A DNA stretch of 64,000 nt, taken from NCBI RefSeq assembly GCF_003047105.1, contig NZ_CP028475.1, positions 2,728,001 to 2,792,000 on the forward strand, read 5' to 3'. The translations under genes and the position numbers were made by a program. Shown piece by piece: positions 38,503 to 46,612 of this stretch. The notes beneath the pieces are model-generated. The model saw nothing but the letters and a program-made list of their open reading frames with translations. It searched no databases and was not told the origin of the DNA. Within the stretch, counting starts at the first letter, position 1; each line of letters begins with the position of its first letter. This DNA is from Celeribacter baekdonensis. GTDB taxonomy: Bacteria; Pseudomonadota; Alphaproteobacteria; Rhodobacterales; Rhodobacteraceae.

Positions 38503-38511
38503 AATAAACTA
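38495..38511. promoter_or_regulatory. Perfect inverted repeat before the AT-rich islet (possible operator)
   Basis: TAGTTTA and TAAACTA flank a GAA centre, a perfect 7+3+7 dyad. It spans the pncB stop codon and ends 11 bases before the first islet start. It could be an operator for autoregulation of the two-gene islet. It is also a weak hairpin followed by GGAATTTT, so a terminator is the alternative. Confidence 0.45.
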
Positions 38512-38522
38512 GGAATTTTCAA

Positions 38523-39725
38523 ATGCTGCCATTTTCCACAGAATTTCCCGTAAATAATTACTCAAGAGCTGAGTTTGTTGCATTGGTAACCGGTTGGCTT
38601 AAAGGCACAAGTTACTGTTGTTTGTTTAACGCGTCTGCAAAATCTGACCTTGAACGAGAAAATGCAAGTATCTCTTCTGAAAATGGCGAGGAGCTAAAAC
38701 TTCAAGAATTTACGAGCAAAGATGGTTCAAGGGCTATAGGTTTTAGATACGATAACCCTGATGCGGATGGACGCCTTTGGCGAACCGAATTGGTAATTTC
38801 GGGACAATTAGACGATAGCGATTTTTCAATACTTCGAGTCCGCACACAGTGCATCGCACAAAGTTCTACTGCATTAATTGAACAGCCTAGGAAACCTTTT
38901 ATCATTAAAGCTCTTATTCAGGAGGGCAAGGCCGGAGATGACGGCTATTTTTCGATTTCCGACAAAGCTCAGTTCCTAGATGAAACCGCCGCTTCAGTTC
39001 AAGTTGCTGCGGAAATTGTTTCGGGAGCTGCAAGTTTTCACCTCCCTATTGTATACGTTTCATGTGAAAATAATAACAAACACGCCTTGTCTCGAGAGCA
39101 GATCGGCAAGTTAGCTTATGATCTAGGAGGAGTGGCGCATATAGTCGTGGAGCCTTCGCGGGATTTTAGCATCAGAGTTCGCGACCTAGTGGCTGGAGCC
39201 AACGTTTACGGCGGTTCAGTTGGAGTTTATGCTCCGGGCTCTCCAAGGGGTAGAAAATTCTACGTCGGCGGAGCGATTAAAAATGCGCATGAGCTTTTCT
39301 CTTGGATATTCGAGTATTGTTACGACCTGCGCTCTCGTCTTCCTGCGAAGGGTTGGGACTGGACTGAATTGCAGGAACAGGCTTATAGGCGGCAGCGAGA
39401 ACGAGATCGCAACCGACTTAGCGTCAAAGAGACCGAAGAGCTGTATACACAAGAAATTGAAGCTCTCAAAGAGCGCATTAAAGAGCTTGAAGCTCGCGCT
39501 TTAATGGTTGCCTCGAGCTTCATAGGTAATGAGACAAATTCATCGCAGTGGAACCAAGATCTGTTTGTTATGGATATTATGGAAATTTACGAAGGTGAGA
39601 CAAGTGATCGGCTTCAATACCTCATCAAAGCAGCACTTCAAGCTGCTGAAATGTATGGTCTTGACGGTCGCACAAAGGCTGTTGCTAGACAATTGCTTGA
39701 AAAAACGTGCGATCCAAAGAAGTAG
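38523..39725 (+). CDS. Unrecognised 400-residue protein, first gene of a foreign-looking pair
   Basis: A 400-residue soluble protein with no signal or membrane segment. A strand-rich half (to about residue 170) is followed by a block near 177-235 (IVYVSCENNNKHALSREQIG ... VEPSRDFS ... NVYGGSVGVYAPGSPRG) with the look of a conserved domain core. A charged helical or coiled-coil region lies at about 289-326, with a helical tail after it. I cannot assign a family. The coding sequence is visibly richer in A/T than its neighbours and uses codons such as TTA, ATA and AGG that they avoid, so recent transfer is likely. The next gene overlaps it by 19 bases. A toxin-antitoxin or defence role is inferred from this pairing. 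Confidence 0.75.
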   Translation: MLPFSTEFPVNNYSRAEFVALVTGWLKGTSYCCLFNASAKSDLERENASISSENGEELKLQEFTSKDGSRAIGFRYDNPDADGRLWRTELVISGQLDDSDFSILRVRTQCIAQSSTALIEQPRKPFIIKALIQEGKAGDDGYFSISDKAQFLDETAASVQVAAEIVSGAASFHLPIVYVSCENNNKHALSREQIGKLAYDLGGVAHIVVEPSRDFSIRVRDLVAGANVYGGSVGVYAPGSPRGRKFYVGGAIKNAHELFSWIFEYCYDLRSRLPAKGWDWTELQEQAYRRQRERDRNRLSVKETEELYTQEIEALKERIKELEARALMVASSFIGNETNSSQWNQDLFVMDIMEIYEGETSDRLQYLIKAALQAAEMYGLDGRTKAVARQLLEKTCDPKK

Positions 39726-39973
39726 ATGAGCTCAAGCGGCAACTTGATAGGGTTATTCGCGATCCAAAAAAATTTCCAAAAGAAATTTCGGTGTTGTTAA
39801 CCAGATATGGATACACACAAAAATCAGAGAAAAATCATGTCAGGCTGGAGCCAAATCCAGATTTGGAAGGCTTGGAATGCCTGACAATTGTTAAGACGCC
39901 AAGCGACTACCGTAGTTTGAAGAACCAAAAGTCCCAAATTGAGAATGCTCTCGGTATTTCCAAACTTAATTAA
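39707..39973 (+). CDS. Small HicA-like protein, second gene of the islet pair
   Basis: 88 residues starting at GTG 39707 within the end of the upstream gene, so translation is coupled. No other in-frame start fits. The order LLTRYGYTQKSEKNHVRLEP ... CLTIVKTPSDYRSLKNQ ... ALGI follows the layout of HicA mRNA interferases. These have a Gly-aromatic turn, a His on the next strand corresponding to the catalytic GSHH region, a TVxxP-like strand, and a terminal helix. The likeness is structural rather than strong in identity. No HicB is encoded nearby; the large partner occupies the antitoxin's place. The base composition is as AT-rich as its partner. Confidence 0.6.
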   Translation: MRSKEVDELKRQLDRVIRDPKKFPKEISVLLTRYGYTQKSEKNHVRLEPNPDLEGLECLTIVKTPSDYRSLKNQKSQIENALGISKLN

Positions 39974-39976
39974 TGG

Positions 39977-40393
39977 TTAATCCACCCGCCCCCGCAGCGC
40001 CTTCACTTCCCCCCGGACCTTCTTCGCCTTGATCCGCCGCTCGACACTCCCGCGTGTCGGTTTGGTCTTGACCCGGAATTTCGGCTTTTCCGCCGCCTGT
40101 TTGATCAACTCCACCAACCGTTCTCGCACGATCTCGCGGTTGCGCGCTTGATGCCGGGTTTCGTCGCAGAACATCACCAGAGCGCCGTCTTTGGTCCAGC
40201 GCCGCCCCGCCAAGCGCCGCAGTCGGTTTTTCACTGGCTCCGGCAAGGACGGTGAGCGCGCCGCCTCAAAGCGAAGTTCCACCGCCGTTGAGACCTTGTT
40301 CACGTTCTGCCCGCCGGGACCGGAGGCGCGCACGAATTGCTCGGTGATCTCCCAATCGGCAATTTCGATTTTATCGGTGACAAACAGGGGCAT
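39977..40393 (-). CDS. arfB: Alternative ribosome-rescue factor ArfB (YaeJ/ICT1 family)
   Basis: A 138-residue class I release-factor-like peptidyl-tRNA hydrolase. The catalytic GGQ is in VRASGPGGQNVNKVSTAVEL near residue 30. The C-terminal tail is basic (RIKAKKVRGEVKALRGRVD), as needed to enter the empty mRNA channel of a stalled ribosome. There is no stop-codon recognition domain, which separates it from RF1 and RF2. It is convergent with the islet, with three bases between stop codons. Confidence 0.93.
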   Translation of the reverse strand: MPLFVTDKIEIADWEITEQFVRASGPGGQNVNKVSTAVELRFEAARSPSLPEPVKNRLRRLAGRRWTKDGALVMFCDETRHQARNREIVRERLVELIKQAAEKPKFRVKTKPTRGSVERRIKAKKVRGEVKALRGRVD

Positions 40394-40651
40394 GACAGGG
40401 TCCGTGTGAGGGGCAAGAGGGGGCAGATGCGGTGGAATTCAGGCGCTACGACCATATATGATCTTTGCGCGGCTGACTATGGCGAGGGTCGGACGCGTGG
40501 GCATAGAGTTGCACAGGTGTTCTTGGAGCCGAAGCTGCGGTTGACACCTCTGGCGACTCCTCCCAAGGTCAAACCATAGAACAGGCCCGAGAGGGGGTTC
40601 GACTTTGATTTTCCGCCCTTTTTAATGCCAGTTCCACAGAAGGAGTTTTCG

Positions 40652-40963
40652 ATGAAAAGTGAAACCAACACCCCCGATGCTGCGTCTGTTGCCAAAGATT
40701 TCGAAGAACTGACCAAGCAATTGGCCGTTTTGCGCGAGGACATTGCAAAGCTCGCACAGTCCGTTGGGTCGACCGCGACCAAGCAGGGGCGCGACATGAG
40801 TGCCGATATTGCCGAAGGGCTTGAGGAAGCGCAAAAATATGTTGAGCGCAAAGGTCGCAGTGCCGAGGCACAGCTTGAAGCATCGGTCACCACCCATCCT
40901 TTTATGGCCATCGGTCTGGCTGCAGTTGCGGGGCTTTTGGTTGGGCTCGCGTCGCGGCGTTGA
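40652..40963 (+). CDS. DUF883/ElaB-YqjD-type membrane-anchored protein
   Basis: A 103-residue protein with a long amphipathic helical part (DFEELTKQLAVLREDIAKLA) and one C-terminal membrane helix (FMAIGLAAVAGLLVGLASRR), ending in basic residues. This layout is that of ElaB/YqjD, inner-membrane proteins that bind ribosomes in stationary phase in E. coli. AAGGAG lies before ATG 40652. The 258 bases upstream contain a TTGACA (40541) without a convincing -10 box. Its TGA overlaps the next gene. Confidence 0.8.
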   Translation: MKSETNTPDAASVAKDFEELTKQLAVLREDIAKLAQSVGSTATKQGRDMSADIAEGLEEAQKYVERKGRSAEAQLEASVTTHPFMAIGLAAVAGLLVGLASRR

Positions 40964-41361
40964 GGCGAATGGTGTTCCCTTTATTGCAACGCGCAGAACG
41001 TGACATCAAAGCGGGCGCACGCAGGATGCTCTGGTCGGCCATCGCCATTGTGATTGCTGGGCTGATTGCGGGCGTGGGCGTCTGCTTTGTGTTGCTTTGG
41101 GCCTACCTGACGTTAAGCGTAGAGCTTGGCCCGCCAATGGCGGCGGGTGTGATGGGCGTCGGCTTGATTGTCAGCGCAGGGGTGATTTTGGCCCTGTCGC
41201 TGCACGAAGCGCGACAGGACCGAACCGACCCACCCAGCCCCCAGCCTGCACCCGAACCCACTGCGGCAAATCCCGAAACAGACACGCTTCCCTCGCTCGT
41301 GGCCTTTACGGCTGCGTTTGTGTTGGCCAGGTATCTGTCAGATCGAAATACGGACGAATAA
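40960..41361 (+). CDS. Small membrane protein, phage-holin-superfamily/YqjE-like
   Basis: About 130 residues with two hydrophobic helices (IAIVIAGLIAGVGVCFVLLW and AGVMGVGLIVSAGVILALSL) and a Pro/Glu-rich tail. It follows the DUF883 gene with overlapping stop and start, as yqjE follows yqjD in enterobacteria. That supports a shared membrane role. The start is TTG 40960 or, more likely, ATG 40969. Its function is not known. Confidence 0.7.
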   Translation: MRRMVFPLLQRAERDIKAGARRMLWSAIAIVIAGLIAGVGVCFVLLWAYLTLSVELGPPMAAGVMGVGLIVSAGVILALSLHEARQDRTDPPSPQPAPEPTAANPETDTLPSLVAFTAAFVLARYLSDRNTDE

Positions 41362-41416
41362 GCCCTTGCGCATGCCAGATCAGAGGTGACGTTGTGCAGG
41401 ACGAAAAGGAGGCAAA

Positions 41417-42364
41417 ATGCCTGATGATCCTTACAAAGTGCTTGGCCTGACTGTATCGGCGACGGCAGATGAGATCAAAAAAGCCTATCGCAAACTTGTG
41501 CGCACCAGCCACCCTGACTTGCACCCGGATGATCCCGATGCGGAAGATCGGTTTAAAGCGATTGGCGCGGCCTATGATCTTTTGAAAAAGCCGGAAACCC
41601 GCGCACGCTATGATGCGGGTGAGATTGACGCGCAGGGGGCGGAACGGCCTCCGCGCCAATATTACCGTGATTTTGCGGATGCTTCCGACAATACCTATCA
41701 GCAACGGCGGGGCTATGGTGCGGATACCGATCCCGCCGACATTTTCGCTGAAATCCTGCGCAATCGCGCGCGGCAATCCGGCGGTGGCGGGTTTGGTGGC
41801 CAAGGGGCCTCAGCGCGTGGTGCTGATCTGCGGTATAGTCTTGACGTGCCGTTTCTGGAGGCTGCTTTGGGCACCAAAACACGGATCACCTTGCCGGACG
41901 GGCAGGCTCTTTCGGTGAGTATTCCCAAAGGAACTGCGGATGGCCAAACCCTCCGTCTGCGTGGCAAAGGCGCGCCCGGATTTGGACAAGGCCCCGCCGG
42001 AGATGCGCTGATCACCGTGTCTGTACGCCCGCATCCGGTGTTTCACCGCGACGGGGATGATATTTTCCTGACGCTGCCGATTACCATCGAAGAGGCGATT
42101 TTGGGCGGCAAAGTCAGCACGCCGACGATCAACGGTCCCGTGGATTTGACCATTCCGCCTGGCAGCAGTTCGGGGCGCATTCTGCGGTTGCGGGGGCGTG
42201 GCATTGAACGCGCTGGGGCGAAAGAGAAAGGCGATCAAAAGGTCGAGCTTAAAATCGTCGTCCCGCCTGAGGTCGATGCAGATTTACGAGACTTTATGGC
42301 CGCGCATCGTGACAAAAATGCCTTTGATCCTCGCGTTGATCTGATGAAAGGGGGCCACTCATGA
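41417..42364 (+). CDS. cbpA: DnaJ-class co-chaperone CbpA
   Basis: A 315-residue J-domain protein. The J domain (residues 1-70) has the HPD motif in VRTSHPDLHPDDPDAEDRF. A Gly/Ala/Arg-rich linker follows. The C-terminal substrate-binding domains start near residue 135 (DLRYSLDVPFLEAALGTKTR). There is no Cys-rich zinc finger, so it is CbpA-type rather than DnaJ. It stimulates DnaK and may bind curved DNA. It ends ATGA, overlapping the cbpM-like gene. An AAGGAGG precedes ATG 41417. Confidence 0.9.
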   Translation: MPDDPYKVLGLTVSATADEIKKAYRKLVRTSHPDLHPDDPDAEDRFKAIGAAYDLLKKPETRARYDAGEIDAQGAERPPRQYYRDFADASDNTYQQRRGYGADTDPADIFAEILRNRARQSGGGGFGGQGASARGADLRYSLDVPFLEAALGTKTRITLPDGQALSVSIPKGTADGQTLRLRGKGAPGFGQGPAGDALITVSVRPHPVFHRDGDDIFLTLPITIEEAILGGKVSTPTINGPVDLTIPPGSSSGRILRLRGRGIERAGAKEKGDQKVELKIVVPPEVDADLRDFMAAHRDKNAFDPRVDLMKGGHS

Positions 42365-42690
42365 CCGAGCATTTTTCCGAAGAAGACGTGATCACCACGA
42401 TCACCCGATTGAGCCGGGACCAACTTGTTCGCTTTGTCGAGGCCGAGTTTGTAAGGCCCGATCGGGGTGAGGCAGGGTATGTGTTTCGGCGCGTTGACAT
42501 TGCACGGCTGGAATTGCTCTGCGATCTGTCGTTTGATTTGGATTTGGATGAGACAGCTCTGGGCGTGGTGATTTCGCTGATTGATCAACTCCATACCGCT
42601 CACCAAGAACGGCTTGCCATTGAACGCGCCATTCAGGCGTTGCCCGCAGATGTACATGAGCGGATTTTGGAGAGCTTGAACGCGTCTTAA
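42361..42690 (+). CDS. cbpM: CbpM-like modulator of CbpA
   Basis: A 109-residue acidic protein with a MerR-like N-terminal half (LVRFVEAEFVRPDRGEAGYV followed by FRRVDIARLELLCDLSFDLD) and a helical C-terminal part, the layout of CbpM, which inhibits the CbpA J domain. The four-base overlap with cbpA supports this. Sequence likeness to E. coli CbpM is modest, so context is important. It stops five bases before the convergent sugar operon's last stop. Confidence 0.82.
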   Translation: MTEHFSEEDVITTITRLSRDQLVRFVEAEFVRPDRGEAGYVFRRVDIARLELLCDLSFDLDLDETALGVVISLIDQLHTAHQERLAIERAIQALPADVHERILESLNAS

Positions 42691-42695
42691 GGCCC

Positions 42696-43544
42696 TTACA
42701 GAAGGATGTGCGGCTCCTGTAGCCCTTTCACACCCGCGTCACAGGCGTAGACCATGCCCTGTGCCGCATCCGGTGCGAGGATGTCTTCGCGCGCGGTGGT
42801 CACAAACAGCGTGTTCAAATCCGGCCCCCCAAAGGCCGGACAGGAGCTATGCACCCCACCAACCGATATGGCGCGATCAAACGTCCCATCCGGTAAATAC
42901 CGCGCCACGCGGCCCGCGCCCCATTGCGCATTCCAAATCCCGCCTTCGGCATCCACGACTGCGCCATCGGGGTTCAATCCCGCATCGTTCAGGTCAATAA
43001 ATACCTCAGGTGCGCCCACAGGCCACCCCGCCGCATCGAGCGGCTGACGGTTGATCTGTCCGGTCTTGGTGCAAGCATAATACGCCATGCGCCCATCGGG
43101 GGCAAAACAGATGGCATTGGGGATGGTCAGCCCGTCAAACAGCCGCACCACCTCGCCTTTGTAAAAACGATAAATCGCGCCCAAACCGGGCTCTGCGTGT
43201 TTGCCCATGGTGCCGATCCAAAACCCACCCTGCCGATCGGCACGACCATCGTTTGAGCGGGTTTCGGGCCGATCTGCCTCCAAGGGCGCAACCAAATCAC
43301 GCTGTCCGGTTTCAATGTTGAACCGCCAAAGACCCGTCTCCGAGGCGATCAAAAGCGTATCGTGATCAACCCAACCCGCCGCCGAATGATGTTCGTCAAA
43401 CTGCCACATTCGTGTGATTTCGCCTTGGCGGGCCAAGAGGCGGCATGCGATGATGTCGAACCAAAAAAGCTCTTGTCGCAGTGGGTGCCAAAGCGGCCCT
43501 TCGCCCAAAACACAGGGGCGGGGATCAAAAACCTGCGCCCTCAT
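42696..43544 (-). CDS. SMP-30/gluconolaconase-family sugar lactonase
   Basis: A 282-residue six-bladed propeller hydrolase with the N-terminal metal-binding Glu in [19 protein letters not shown], and DPGTG-like conserved blocks [19 protein letters not shown] and [15 protein letters not shown]. It should open the lactone made by the aldose dehydrogenase of this operon (arabinono- or galactonolactone). It is the last gene of the operon and overlaps the aldolase start by four bases. The specific lactone is inferred from context. Confidence 0.88.
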   Translation of the reverse strand: MRAQVFDPRPCVLGEGPLWHPLRQELFWFDIIACRLLARQGEITRMWQFDEHHSAAGWVDHDTLLIASETGLWRFNIETGQRDLVAPLEADRPETRSNDGRADRQGGFWIGTMGKHAEPGLGAIYRFYKGEVVRLFDGLTIPNAICFAPDGRMAYYACTKTGQINRQPLDAAGWPVGAPEVFIDLNDAGLNPDGAVVDAEGGIWNAQWGAGRVARYLPDGTFDRAISVGGVHSSCPAFGGPDLNTLFVTTAREDILAPDAAQGMVYACDAGVKGLQEPHILL

Positions 43545-44149
43545 TGCGCGAACACCGCATCATAGGCGGTGACAATGCTGCGTGCCTTGTCGCGGACCAC
43601 ATCGACACTGTCGCCGGGTTTGTAAACCGCCGAGCCAATGCCAAAGCCATCAACACTGGCCGCGGCCCATTCGGCAAAATTATCTGGACCTGCCCCACCA
43701 ACACAAAGCACTTCGGTGCCTGCGGGCAAGACCGCGCGGATCGCTTTCAACCCTTCGGGCCCCAAAAGCACGCCGGGGAACAGTTTCAACCCATCCGCTC
43801 CGGCTTTGAGCGCAGCAAAGCATTCGGACGGGGTCATCACGCCAGGATAGGACAGCATCCCGGCGGCTTTCGTCGCCTGGATCACCTCGGGGTCCATGTT
43901 GGGCGAGACCACAAGCTGTGCGCCGATGGCTTTGAGCTGCGCCACTTGCGCAGTCTCAAGCACGGTCCCCGCACCAATCACCGCCCGTGCGCCGCAGGCC
44001 TTGACCATATCGGCAATCGAGGCAAACGGGTTTGGCGAATTCAATGGCACTTCGATCTTGGTGATGCCCTCAGCGATCAGAGCCTCGGCGATGGGCACCG
44101 CCTCATCGGGGGTGATACCGCGCAAAATGGCGATGATGTTGCGTGTCAT
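43541..44149 (-). CDS. dgoA: 2-dehydro-3-deoxy-6-phosphogalactonate aldolase
   Basis: A 202-residue KDPG/KDPGal aldolase. The catalytic Glu is in [14 protein letters not shown] near residue 38, and the Schiff-base lysine in [20 protein letters not shown] near 124. [20 protein letters not shown] is the middle family block. It splits 2-keto-3-deoxy-6-phosphogalactonate into pyruvate and glyceraldehyde 3-phosphate, the final step of the De Ley-Doudoroff route. The KDGal kinase gene upstream supports the galacto form over KDPG. Confidence 0.92.
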   Translation of the reverse strand: MTRNIIAILRGITPDEAVPIAEALIAEGITKIEVPLNSPNPFASIADMVKACGARAVIGAGTVLETAQVAQLKAIGAQLVVSPNMDPEVIQATKAAGMLSYPGVMTPSECFAALKAGADGLKLFPGVLLGPEGLKAIRAVLPAGTEVLCVGGAGPDNFAEWAAASVDGFGIGSAVYKPGDSVDVVRDKARSIVTAYDAVFAQ

Positions 44150-44158
44150 GCGATGTCC

Positions 44159-45082
44159 TTATGGCTCAAACATATGCGGGTAGGCGGCGTGCAATCCGCA
44201 CAGAGCAAGATCGCGCCCGTCCTCAATGTGCGGTGTGGAACCGAGTTCGGACAGCGCGCGTGCGTAAAGTGTGGTCAAGGGTCCAGCGCCGATCAAAGTC
44301 ACCTTGTGTCCGCTCCAAAAATCGCGAGTTGCGGCCAATTCGATGCCAATCAAAAGCCCGGAAAGTCGAGAACGCAAGGTCGAGGAGGGTGTGGCGTTCA
44401 AAAGGCTTTCGGCGCGCAGAGCAAACAGCGCGGCAAAGGCCGTCTCCCCCGCATCCAAAGCGTGGAGTACGCCCCGTATGAATGCGGCCTCATCGAGCGT
44501 ATCCCCGGCAATGTTGCGGCCAACACTGTGCCGCAACACGGAGTGTTCGGATAAAAGCGCAAACATCTCACCCGTCATCACTGTGCGAAAGTGGCGCACT
44601 GTTCCATGCGCCAAAGTCACCCATTTGCTATGGGTGCCGGGCAGACAGAGAGTGCCGTCAAATTCGGGATGAAGGGCTGCGAACCCGGCGATTTGGGTCT
44701 CTTCACCTCGCATCACATCGGCGGGCGTGGCTTGGGACAGGCCGGGAAGGATACGCACAGTGATCAAGGGCGATGTGATCAAAGGCGCAACGCCCCCGGT
44801 GCCAAGTGCGCCCAAGGTGACGGGGACCGGCAAATAGGGGGCCTCGGCCCAGCCTTGTCGCGCCCCCGCCATGCCACAGATCAGTACGGGGGTCGTGCGC
44901 GCAGGATCAAGCAGACCGTCGCAAAGGTTCAGGAGCACCGGCTCAAACTGCTCCGGCGTCAACCGTCCCATGCCTTGATCCGAACTCCGCTCGATCCTCA
45001 CCTGACCTTGGGCGTCTATCGCCCAAAGCCTGAGGTTCGAGGTGCCCCAGTCGACGCCAATCCAGTCTGCAAATGGGCTCAC
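44159..45082 (-). CDS. dgoK: 2-dehydro-3-deoxygalactonokinase
   Basis: A 307-residue kinase of the DgoK family. The phosphate-binding start IGVDWGTSNLRLWAIDAQG and the LCLPGTHSKWVTLAHGTVRHFRT block (near residue 140) are typical. It phosphorylates 2-keto-3-deoxygalactonate using ATP, providing the aldolase substrate encoded next. It overlaps the upstream aldehyde dehydrogenase by four bases. Confidence 0.93.
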   Translation of the reverse strand: MSPFADWIGVDWGTSNLRLWAIDAQGQVRIERSSDQGMGRLTPEQFEPVLLNLCDGLLDPARTTPVLICGMAGARQGWAEAPYLPVPVTLGALGTGGVAPLITSPLITVRILPGLSQATPADVMRGEETQIAGFAALHPEFDGTLCLPGTHSKWVTLAHGTVRHFRTVMTGEMFALLSEHSVLRHSVGRNIAGDTLDEAAFIRGVLHALDAGETAFAALFALRAESLLNATPSSTLRSRLSGLLIGIELAATRDFWSGHKVTLIGAGPLTTLYARALSELGSTPHIEDGRDLALCGLHAAYPHMFEP

Positions 45083-46596
45083 CCGATCAGATCTCCCGGC
45101 AAGACGGCCTCTGGGATGTTTTGGTAGCTGACAGGGCGTAGGAAGCGACGGATCGCCAGGGTGCCGACCGAGGTCGCGCCAAAGTTGGTCGAGGCCGGAT
45201 AAGGCCCGCCATGCACCATCGCGTCACAGACCTCGACCCCGGTCGGAAAACCGTTGGCAAGGATGCGCCCAGCTTTGCGTTCAAGGATTGGCAAAAGGCA
45301 ACGCGCCAGATCGGCATCGCCCGCGTCCATGTGCAGCGTGCAGGTCAATTGTCCCTGAAGCGATTTGGCCACCGCGCTCATCTCATTCACATCCGTCACC
45401 CGAACAATCAGGCCAAGCGGCCCAAACACCTCTTCGCCTAAAACCTCATTCGCGAGCCATTCGGCCCCGGTCGTGGCAAAGAGATAGGGGGTCGCGTTGC
45501 GCAGGTCGCAGGTCGAGGTCAGCACCTCTTGGACACCGCTTGTGGCGGCGATTTTGTCTCGGCCAGAGCGGTAGGCCTTGGCGATCCCATCGGTGAGCAT
45601 GACTTGCGCGCCGGTGGCAGACAGGGCTTTGATCGCGGCGTCCATATAGGTGTCGGCGTCAGGCCCGTCGATGACGATGGAAATGCCCGGGTTGGTGCAA
45701 AACTGCCCCGCTCCCATTGTCAGCGATCCGGCCCAGCCTGTGCCCAACTCTGCCGCGCGCGTGGACATCGCAGCGGGCAAAAGGAACATCGGATTGACCG
45801 AGCCCAATTCGCCGAAAAACGGGATCGGGTCCGGACGCTGGGCGCAGAGATCAAACAAGGCCCGACCGCCACCCAAGGAGCCAGTAAAGCCCACGGCGCG
45901 GATGAGGGGATGCTGCACAAGCGCCGCACCCACCTCGCGCGAGCCGCCTTGCACGAGTGAGAACACGCCGGGGTGTACGCCGCATTTTTGGATCGCGGCA
46001 TGAATCGCCTCGGCGATGATTTCGCCCGTGCCGGGGTGGGCATCGTGGCCCTTGACCACAACCGGACAACCCGCCGCCAGCGCCGACGCCGTGTCACCGC
46101 CTGCGGTGGAAAACGCCAGCGGGAAATTAGAGGCTCCAAACACGGCCACCGGGCCGATCGGGCGCTGTATCATCCGAATGTCGGGGCGTGGCAAAGGCTG
46201 ACGATCCGGCAAGGCCACGTCATGACGGCGGTCCAAATAATCGCCCTTGAGGATATGCGTGGCAAACAGGCGCAACTGGCCCGTGGTGCGGCCGCGTTCG
46301 CCCTGAAGGCGGCCTTCGGGCAGGCCGGATTCCTGCGATCCGATCTCGGTGATCGCTTCGGCGCGGGCTTCGATCTCGTCTGCGATTGTGTTTAATAATG
46401 CGGCGCGATCTTCGCGGGAGCTATAGCCAAAGGACCAAAATGCCTCTTCGGCGGCTTGCACCGCCCGGTCCACCACATCAGGTGTGCCGTGTGAAAACAG
46501 ATGTGACGAGCCATGGGCCGGGGCGGAGGCGAATGTGTCTTTGCTCGCAACCCAGTCGCCTGCGATCAGATGTTTGCCGTGTGGAGTGAAGGTCAT
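45079..46596 (-). CDS. Aldehyde dehydrogenase, probably alpha-ketoglutaric semialdehyde dehydrogenase
   Basis: A 505-residue NAD(P)-dependent aldehyde dehydrogenase. FGASNFPLAFSTAGGDTASALAAGCP-type N-terminal folding (residues about 154-178), the general-base Glu in FFGELGSVNPMF near 262 and the nucleophile Cys in MGAGQFCTNPGI near 298 are visible. In this operon the expected reaction is oxidation of 2-oxoglutarate semialdehyde to 2-oxoglutarate, the end of L-arabinose breakdown. Substrate specificity is inferred from the operon. Confidence 0.9.
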   Translation of the reverse strand: MTFTPHGKHLIAGDWVASKDTFASAPAHGSSHLFSHGTPDVVDRAVQAAEEAFWSFGYSSREDRAALLNTIADEIEARAEAITEIGSQESGLPEGRLQGERGRTTGQLRLFATHILKGDYLDRRHDVALPDRQPLPRPDIRMIQRPIGPVAVFGASNFPLAFSTAGGDTASALAAGCPVVVKGHDAHPGTGEIIAEAIHAAIQKCGVHPGVFSLVQGGSREVGAALVQHPLIRAVGFTGSLGGGRALFDLCAQRPDPIPFFGELGSVNPMFLLPAAMSTRAAELGTGWAGSLTMGAGQFCTNPGISIVIDGPDADTYMDAAIKALSATGAQVMLTDGIAKAYRSGRDKIAATSGVQEVLTSTCDLRNATPYLFATTGAEWLANEVLGEEVFGPLGLIVRVTDVNEMSAVAKSLQGQLTCTLHMDAGDADLARCLLPILERKAGRILANGFPTGVEVCDAMVHGGPYPASTNFGATSVGTLAIRRFLRPVSYQNIPEAVLPGDLIG

Positions 46597-46612
46597 GGGA
46601 GGATGTCCTCTC

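Noticed and set aside
39966..39980. TTAA-N7-TTAA, the CtrA-binding consensus
   Set aside because: It lies at the 3' ends of two convergent genes and overlaps stop codons, so chance in an AT-rich spot is more likely.
40541..40570. TTGACA as a promoter for the DUF883 gene
   Set aside because: No convincing -10 box at 16-18 bases.
43481..44554. A 357-residue plus-strand frame over the aldolase and kinase genes
   Set aside because: It is a shadow of dgoA and dgoK, both strongly supported on the other strand.
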